A stretch of DNA of 26,385 nucleotides from a virus. The notes under the pieces are model-generated. The model saw only the letters and a program-made list of their open reading frames with translations. It did no database searches and was not told where the DNA came from. The stretch lies in IMG/VR virus record IMGVR_UViG_3300031851_000147, positions 1-26,385 of that record, one strand, 5' to 3'. Positions 22,324 to 26,385 of this stretch are shown piece after piece (within the stretch, counting starts at the first letter, position 1; the number at the start of each line of letters is the position of its first letter). Made by a program: the position numbers and the translations under genes.

Positions 22324-22776
22324 TTAGCCTATTTTAATATAATTTATGTTGCTTTTTTCAAATAATTCTTGTGATGCTTTAAAACTTTCAGTCCATTTGT
22401 CTTTTGGCTTATTTGAAGAATAAGTAACAACTTCTTTTATACCTACTTGTATAATACCTTTAGCACATTCATGACATACGTCTAAGCCATATACAAATAA
22501 AGTTGATCCTTCTAAAGATATGCCATTTAAAGTAGCATGATATATACAATTCATTTCTGCATGAATAATATAATTCTTTTTTAATTTTGAGTTTTTATAT
22601 ATTATTTCAGAATCATCAAAACCTTTAGGAAAACCATTATACCCCTGGGATAATACCTGCCCACGATTTCCAATAGCTACGGCTCCAACCTGAACAGATG
22701 GGTCTTTAGACCAGCTAGCAAACTTTTTAGCTAGCGTTAAATATTTTAAATTCCAGGAGTCTGAATAACTAGACAT
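22324..22776 (-). CDS. dCMP deaminase family protein
   Basis: This 150-residue protein shows the zinc-dependent cytidine/deoxycytidylate deaminase fold: VQVGAVAIGNRGQVLSQGYN, then IHAEMNCIYHA with H72 and catalytic E74, and VCHECAKGIIQVGIKEVV with C101 and C104. The usual PCxxC has Val in place of Pro here. The enzyme converts dCMP to dUMP, normally to feed thymidylate synthesis. Its start overlaps the end of the ThyA-family gene by 8 nt, so both are made together. Beside a ThyA-family enzyme that may prefer dCMP, it could instead act on the modified nucleotide or balance dCMP. Activity is not proven by sequence. Confidence 0.88.
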   Translation of the reverse strand: MSSYSDSWNLKYLTLAKKFASWSKDPSVQVGAVAIGNRGQVLSQGYNGFPKGFDDSEIIYKNSKLKKNYIIHAEMNCIYHATLNGISLEGSTLFVYGLDVCHECAKGIIQVGIKEVVTYSSNKPKDKWTESFKASQELFEKSNINYIKIG

Positions 22777-23563
22777 TTACTTCAAGCTTTTTAGCAGCAT
22801 TATGTTTATAACTTGCAATAATAAAATCAGCCGGGTATAAATTGTCAATACCTGCTTCATAATGTAATTTTACGGTAGGTGGATTAAATATTTCTAATTC
22901 ATGAGCTGTTTTTGCAAATTGTATATGATTATTATAAATATGCGCATCGCCTAAATTAAATATTAGTTTGTGAGGAGTTGTATCTAATTCATTAGACAAA
23001 ACTAACATTAATAATGAGTGGAACAATATATCCGAAGGAAGTCCCACCATTACATCAGACGAGCGCATGTTAACCAATAAACTTAAATGATTATTGTGAA
23101 TAAATAATTGAAAACCGTGAAAGCAGGGCAATAAAGCCATTTTATCTGCATCAACTGGATTCCAAGCTGAAACATACAATCTCCTTGACTCTGGATTAAC
23201 CTTAGCTTCTTGAATAACGTTTTTTAATTGGTCAATCTGTAAGCCAGAATAATTACGCCATTGAGACCCGTATATAGGACCTAAATTGCCATCTTCTTCA
23301 GCCCAAGCATCCCAGTAATTACAGCCCAGTGTTTTAAAGTCATTTACATTTGTATGACCACGTAAAAAAGCAATAAGCTCACCAATTACACCTTTATAAA
23401 ATATTCTACGATGTGTTAATAATGGAAACCCAGCTTTTAAATTTAATTCAAGATTTGCGCCAAATATACCTAAAGTGCCTACACCTGTTCTTTCTTGATT
23501 TCTTTTAACACCTTCGGTTAATACTTTATTAACTAAAGCAAAATATTTTTTTTCATTTTCCAT
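22769..23563 (-). CDS. ThyA-family nucleotide methylase, dCMP-type candidate
   Basis: At 264 residues it aligns end to end with E. coli ThyA. Conserved features are R25 (ERTGVG), E62 (GELIAFL), W84 and W87 (YWDAWA), GPIYGSQWR, SRR (R127, R128), the nucleophile C147 in LLPC, RSSD (R167, D170) and GDAHIYNNH (H208, Y210). The position of E. coli Asn177, which selects dUMP over dCMP, is D178 (GLPSDIL) here. An Asp there occurs in T4 dCMP hydroxymethylase and turns thymidylate synthase into a dCMP methylase in published mutants. PCH is also changed to PCF, and Q of QRS to Met. Likely a dCMP methylase or hydroxymethylase using methylene-tetrahydrofolate. Plain thymidylate synthase remains the alternative. 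Confidence 0.87.
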   Translation of the reverse strand: MENEKKYFALVNKVLTEGVKRNQERTGVGTLGIFGANLELNLKAGFPLLTHRRIFYKGVIGELIAFLRGHTNVNDFKTLGCNYWDAWAEEDGNLGPIYGSQWRNYSGLQIDQLKNVIQEAKVNPESRRLYVSAWNPVDADKMALLPCFHGFQLFIHNNHLSLLVNMRSSDVMVGLPSDILFHSLLMLVLSNELDTTPHKLIFNLGDAHIYNNHIQFAKTAHELEIFNPPTVKLHYEAGIDNLYPADFIIASYKHNAAKKLEVNV

Positions 23564-23819
23564 TTTGTTTTTTTAAATAAGCGCCGTAAAAACTTGCATA
23601 GTTAATTAAATCTAAAACTGAATCATAACTAGATTCAAAATTAGGTTTTTTGTCATCAAAAGCTACTGACTCTAAACGTTTTACTTTTGTTTGAATCATT
23701 TGCAAATATGAATAATGACCATAAGGAAAGTATTCTTGTTTAGCTTCTGAGTCAACAGAGTTATAGTCTTCTTCTTTTTGTTTTTGTAAAGCTGCGGCTT
23801 CGCTTAATACTGAATGCAT
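23553..23819 (-). CDS. Nmad1/DUF1599-like small protein
   Basis: This 88-residue protein is mostly helical: ALQKQKEEDYN, EYFPYGHYSYLQMIQTKVKR, then SSYDSVLDLINYASFYGAYL. The arrangement 'K..DY ... yG..SY..mI..K..Rl ... DS..DLinYa' resembles the nucleotide-modification-associated domain 1 family (Nmad1, DUF1599). That family was linked to modified-base genes by gene context, with biochemistry unknown. I recall the family from its motif and cannot verify it here. It has AAGGAG at 5-nt spacing, and its stop overlaps the ThyA-family start by 11 nt. It is probably a partner in the same nucleotide cassette. Confidence 0.66.
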   Translation of the reverse strand: MHSVLSEAAALQKQKEEDYNSVDSEAKQEYFPYGHYSYLQMIQTKVKRLESVAFDDKKPNFESSYDSVLDLINYASFYGAYLKKQNGK

Positions 23820-23821
23820 AG

Positions 23822-24223
23822 TTACTCCTTATTTAAAAAATCTAATTTACCAACATTATCAAAATGTTGTGGGGCTTGCCAGCCTTTAGGTTTTACAAGA
23901 TCAGGTAATCCTAATGGATTAGGCCTGGTATCTTTAACCCCTATTTTTTTCTGCATATTTGCATGATGTACTCGCTTCCACGCTTTTTTAATATTTACAT
24001 CAAATGCATCTAGTGTTCCTAATGCAATAACAATAATATCTATAAAAGCATCTACTACTTCATCAGCTTCATCATTTTCAATTGCTGTAATTAATTCGTT
24101 TAATTCTTCTTGAATAAACTTAGCTCGAAATTCAAGATAATGTAATTTTTCATTATCTGAAGCATTAGCAATAAACCGGTATATTTTGTAATACCGGTTT
24201 AAGTTTTTTATGTCGCCGAGCAT
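23822..24223 (-). CDS. MazG-like NTP pyrophosphohydrolase
   Basis: This 133-residue helical protein contains the EExxE motif (E39, E40, E43 in FIQEELNELITAI) followed by ExxD (E55, D58 in DEVVDAFIDIIVIALGTL). These are the metal-binding motifs of all-alpha NTP pyrophosphohydrolases (MazG, dUTPase, dCTPase groups). These enzymes cut NTPs or dNTPs to the monophosphate. In this operon a dCTPase activity would supply dCMP for the ThyA-family enzyme and lower unmodified dCTP, as T4 gp56 does, but substrate cannot be read from sequence. The C-terminal ~50 residues (NPLGLPDLVKPKGW) are an added tail. The start lacks a Shine-Dalgarno. Confidence 0.75.
   Translation of the reverse strand: MLGDIKNLNRYYKIYRFIANASDNEKLHYLEFRAKFIQEELNELITAIENDEADEVVDAFIDIIVIALGTLDAFDVNIKKAWKRVHHANMQKKIGVKDTRPNPLGLPDLVKPKGWQAPQHFDNVGKLDFLNKE
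24173..24200 (-). repeat. perfect 10-bp hairpin in the start of the MazG-like gene
   Basis: AAACCGGTAT (24173-24182) and ATACCGGTTT (24191-24200) are perfect inverted repeats with an 8-nt loop. The stem starts about 20 nt inside the coding sequence and spans codons ~9-17 of the MazG-like gene, whose start has no Shine-Dalgarno. It could slow initiation or ribosome entry, protect processed mRNA, or bind a protein. The two CCGG cores stand out in this A/T-rich DNA. Confidence 0.7.
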
Positions 24224-24435
24224 TTTTTATTAAAATCCGCAATAACTTTTTTATTTTCTTTAACCATAAAATTGTAAGCGTCTTGCTTGTTATTAAAACG
24301 AAAATGTTTAGGTGCGTTATGTTTAAAAGGGTTCATGCCTTTAACAACAAAATGTGTATAAGAGGCCGATGGTCCTCCAAGCACATACCAAGTATAAGCA
24401 GGGTTTTTTGCATATGGATTATTTTGTATATTCAT
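24208..24435 (-). CDS. 75-residue hypothetical protein, first gene of the nucleotide cassette
   Basis: The protein starts MNIQNNPYAKNPAYTWYVLG and contains ASYTHFVVKGMNPFKHN and HFRFNNKQDAYNFMVKENKK, a compact basic protein rich in aromatics with a likely helix at the end. I do not recognise it. It has AAGGAG at 7-nt spacing, 38 nt after the repeated promoter's -10. Its stop lies within the next gene (16-nt overlap). Placement suggests an early expressed partner of the nucleotide enzymes or a host-directed small protein. Confidence 0.7.
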   Translation of the reverse strand: MNIQNNPYAKNPAYTWYVLGGPSASYTHFVVKGMNPFKHNAPKHFRFNNKQDAYNFMVKENKKVIADFNKKCSAT

Positions 24436-24472
24436 AATTAACTCCTTAAATTATGTTGTTTGTTTATAAAAT

Positions 24473-24520
24473 AATTATACCAAGTTATATATAAAAGTAT
24501 ACTTTTTTATATAATTATTT
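24473..24520 (-). promoter_or_regulatory. repeated promoter block, copy 2 (nucleotide cassette)
   Basis: The minus strand reads GTATAC (24502-24497), a 17-nt spacer and TATAAT (24479-24474) with TTGG before it, as in the block at 2350-2399. Only two bases differ across 30 bp from GTATAC through the -10, and the A/T-rich upstream arm is also similar. It lies between the terminase stop and the cassette, and the arm overlaps the last codons of the terminase gene. The inferred leader to the first start is about 30 nt. It should drive genes 24435 to 22324 apart from the terminase transcript. Confidence 0.72.
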
Positions 24521-26341
24521 CCAATCATTAACCCAATTAGGTCTATGGTTAGCTTTAAAAGAGTTTTGTTTTATATTTTTACTATGCTCTGCTTGTGTAG
24601 ATTTGTTTTTATTAATCAACTGCTCTAAGCGATCATAATTCGGCTGTAGTATATACAAAGCAGCTAATCCATAAACAAAAGTATCAAGAGCTTCATTACG
24701 TGTTGTTTTTTTAACCCATTCGAACTTTTTAGCACCTTTGAAGTATTTAATAACTCTTTTTTCAGATGTAAGTTGTCTAAAATACTCTTCATCAACTGTA
24801 GCTGGAAAATGTATTGTTTTTGTTTCAGATTTTAATCTTGTATATATAGCTTCTTTTGCAGTATCAGAACCAACAGGATAAAGTATATGCCTAGACCGGC
24901 CAATAAAAGACGGACGGCCTGCTATTGGTTTGTTACTTTGTGATTGGCCTTTTATAGCAAATACTTTTCTGTGTACACGTTTTGCAGTAAATGCATAAAC
25001 CTGTTGAGTATGATGGCCACCTGAGTCAATACAAGCACATGCTATTCTTAACGTTTTTTCATCTTCACGCTTGAATGTTGTCCCTAAATAAGTATCTAAA
25101 TCTTTCCAAACAATATTACTTGAAGGGTCGCCAAAAAATACACGATAATCTAAAACCCAAGCTTCATTGTTTTGACCCCAGCCAATAACTTGAGCTTCCA
25201 GTCTATCGCCCTGAACATCAACACCTGCTGTAACTAATAAAACATTATTTGGAATATTAGTATAATCATATTCTTCTCTTTGATTCATTAATGAGCTATG
25301 CTCAATACTTTCTCCTGGATCATCAAACGTTTTACCTAGTGCAGTATTGACCCAGGTTTTTAACATTTCAGGTTGACTCTTTACAGCATAAAAATCAACA
25401 GCCATATCTTTCCATGATCTCCAAGGGGAATATAACTCTGATATATGAAAACCTGCTGTTTTCTTTGTTTCTTCTGTAGCTACCCATTTACCTTTTGACA
25501 GCATCCACATTTTCTTTGTTTCCGGAATTACTACATCACAATGCTTACAAGTATACTCAGCTGTTTCAGGTTTCTTAGATTCCCAGTGTATTTGCTCCCA
25601 TTCAAGCGTTTGATATTCATTGCATTTAGGACAAGGTACATGATAATATCGTTGATCTGATTGTTCAAATGCAATTTCAATTCTTGATAAGCCTTTAATA
25701 GTTGGCGTTGAAGTAATAAATACTTTTCTGTTCCAGAAAGTTGTTGTACGTTTTACAGCTAAGTTAATCGGATCGCCTTCTGCTCCTGCACTAGGATCGT
25801 ATCTGTCAATTTCATCGCAAAGCAAAATACGGATTGGTCTTGAAGCGAGCCCTGCTGCCGAGTTAGAACCAACAATATTAATATTACCACCTGGGAATTG
25901 TTTTGATAAAACGGTGTTTGAGCTGTCTTTACTTCGGGGGTCTTTTACTTTTGAACGTAATCGATCACAATCACGAATCATATTAGCTAATCTGTCTTTA
26001 CTCCAGGCCTGGGCCATTTGTAAAGTAGGCTGTAAAACTAAACAAGGGCTAGGGTCCTGGTCAATATAATAAGCAACTATATTATTTAATATTTCAGTTG
26101 CTCCAACTTGAGCACTTTTCATAAATACAATTGTATGAATCTTAGGATCATTAACGGCATCCATAATACCTTTTTGATATGGCGCCCGTGATGTTTTCCA
26201 CATACCTGCTTCAGCTGAAGATTCAGGCGATAGTGTCCTATATTGATCAGCCCATTCTGAAACTGTTAAATTAGGAGGTGGTGTCCACGTCTTTTTTGTC
26301 GATAAGAGTATTTTCTCTATATTCTCTTGGTATTGGGTCAT
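24515..26341 (-). CDS. A: terminase large subunit, lambda gpA family
   Basis: This 608-residue protein has an N-terminal ATPase with MKSAQVGATEIL (residues ~74-85, the lambda-type variant Walker A) and RILLCDEIDRYD with D176 and E177 (Walker B). It also has a zinc-ribbon-like CPKC (C237, C240) and CKHC (C265, C268), then a nuclease part (GVDVQGDRLEAQVIGWG with D375, ACIDSGGH, NEALDTFVYGLAAL). It cuts concatemers and pumps DNA into the prohead through the portal. The start has AGAGGA at 8-nt spacing inside the end of the upstream gene, and the two overlap by 71 nt. The GpA family usually makes cohesive ends, so cos packaging is inferred. Confidence 0.93.
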   Translation of the reverse strand: MTQYQENIEKILLSTKKTWTPPPNLTVSEWADQYRTLSPESSAEAGMWKTSRAPYQKGIMDAVNDPKIHTIVFMKSAQVGATEILNNIVAYYIDQDPSPCLVLQPTLQMAQAWSKDRLANMIRDCDRLRSKVKDPRSKDSSNTVLSKQFPGGNINIVGSNSAAGLASRPIRILLCDEIDRYDPSAGAEGDPINLAVKRTTTFWNRKVFITSTPTIKGLSRIEIAFEQSDQRYYHVPCPKCNEYQTLEWEQIHWESKKPETAEYTCKHCDVVIPETKKMWMLSKGKWVATEETKKTAGFHISELYSPWRSWKDMAVDFYAVKSQPEMLKTWVNTALGKTFDDPGESIEHSSLMNQREEYDYTNIPNNVLLVTAGVDVQGDRLEAQVIGWGQNNEAWVLDYRVFFGDPSSNIVWKDLDTYLGTTFKREDEKTLRIACACIDSGGHHTQQVYAFTAKRVHRKVFAIKGQSQSNKPIAGRPSFIGRSRHILYPVGSDTAKEAIYTRLKSETKTIHFPATVDEEYFRQLTSEKRVIKYFKGAKKFEWVKKTTRNEALDTFVYGLAALYILQPNYDRLEQLINKNKSTQAEHSKNIKQNSFKANHRPNWVNDWK

Positions 26342-26385
26342 TTGCTAATTCCTCTAATGCTTCATATACTGAATCTTTAATTATC
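26271..26385 (-). CDS. C-terminal part of the gene before terminase (small terminase position), partial
   Basis: One frame is open from the window edge to a TAA at 26273-26271 and overlaps the terminase start by 71 nt. The visible residues are IIKDSVYEALEELANDPIPR followed by EYRENTLIDKKDVDTTS, an acidic helix then a polar tail. A small terminase subunit (Nu1-like) usually ends here in lambda-like phages, and its C-terminus binds the large subunit. The fragment is too short to prove this. The terminase ribosome-binding site lies inside it. Confidence 0.5.
   Translation of the reverse strand, partial: IIKDSVYEALEELANDPIPREYRENTLIDKKDVDTTS

Noticed and set aside
1-26385. Integrase, repressor or attachment site pointing to a prophage
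   Set aside because: No gene with integrase, excisionase or CI-like motifs and no host flank is visible. The region would not necessarily include them, so lifestyle is left open.

Overview
The window is a 26.4 kb piece of an AT-rich tailed phage of lambda-like siphovirus organisation. Every gene I can support lies on the minus strand, so the map reads from right to left. Gene order follows lambda: a small-terminase-position gene, large terminase (A), W-like, portal (B), protease plus capsid (C+E), FII-like, U-like, V-like, G/GT, H, M-position, L-position and J. No integrase, repressor, tRNA, CRISPR or IS is visible. The GTA-type three-TM holin, the fibre motif with a GGTTYGRS core and the crowded small genes resemble phages of marine Gram-negative bacteria, perhaps Alphaproteobacteria. 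The host assignment is inference.

Layout in transcription order. (1) 26385-24515: end of a terminase-region gene, then the GpA-type terminase. (2) 24520-22324: a five-gene cassette behind its own promoter, inserted between terminase and the W-like gene. It encodes a small unknown protein, a MazG-like NTP pyrophosphohydrolase, an Nmad1-like protein, a ThyA-family enzyme and a dCMP deaminase. The ThyA-family enzyme carries Asp where thymidylate synthases carry the dUMP-selecting Asn, so it is better read as a dCMP (hydroxy)methylase candidate. The cassette may therefore make a modified cytosine nucleotide. (3) 22249-12575: head, connector and tail genes. These include a one-ORF fusion of N-terminal domain, prohead protease and major capsid protein with two internal ribosome-binding sites, a GAAA-tetraloop hairpin after the capsid gene, and a lambda G/GT-style -1 frameshift on A AAA AAG. 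(4) 12575-4253: a 2439-residue J-like tail-tip and fibre protein with a C-terminal S74 chaperone domain, a second fibre-type protein and two small proteins. (5) 4191-2485: lysis region (unknown acidic protein, XhlA-like membrane protein, holin, lysozyme), then a PD-(D/E)XK nuclease.

(6) 2399-1: a separate small-gene operon. A roughly 50-bp promoter block there is repeated upstream of the nucleotide cassette 22 kb away. Seven tiny, overlapping, mostly unknown genes follow, including a 30-residue membrane microprotein, then a YqaJ/lambda-type exonuclease, a 45-residue DNA-binding-like protein and the start of another small gene at the window edge. The shared promoter suggests that regions 2 and 6 are expressed together as replication or nucleotide-metabolism genes, while the structural genes use other signals.
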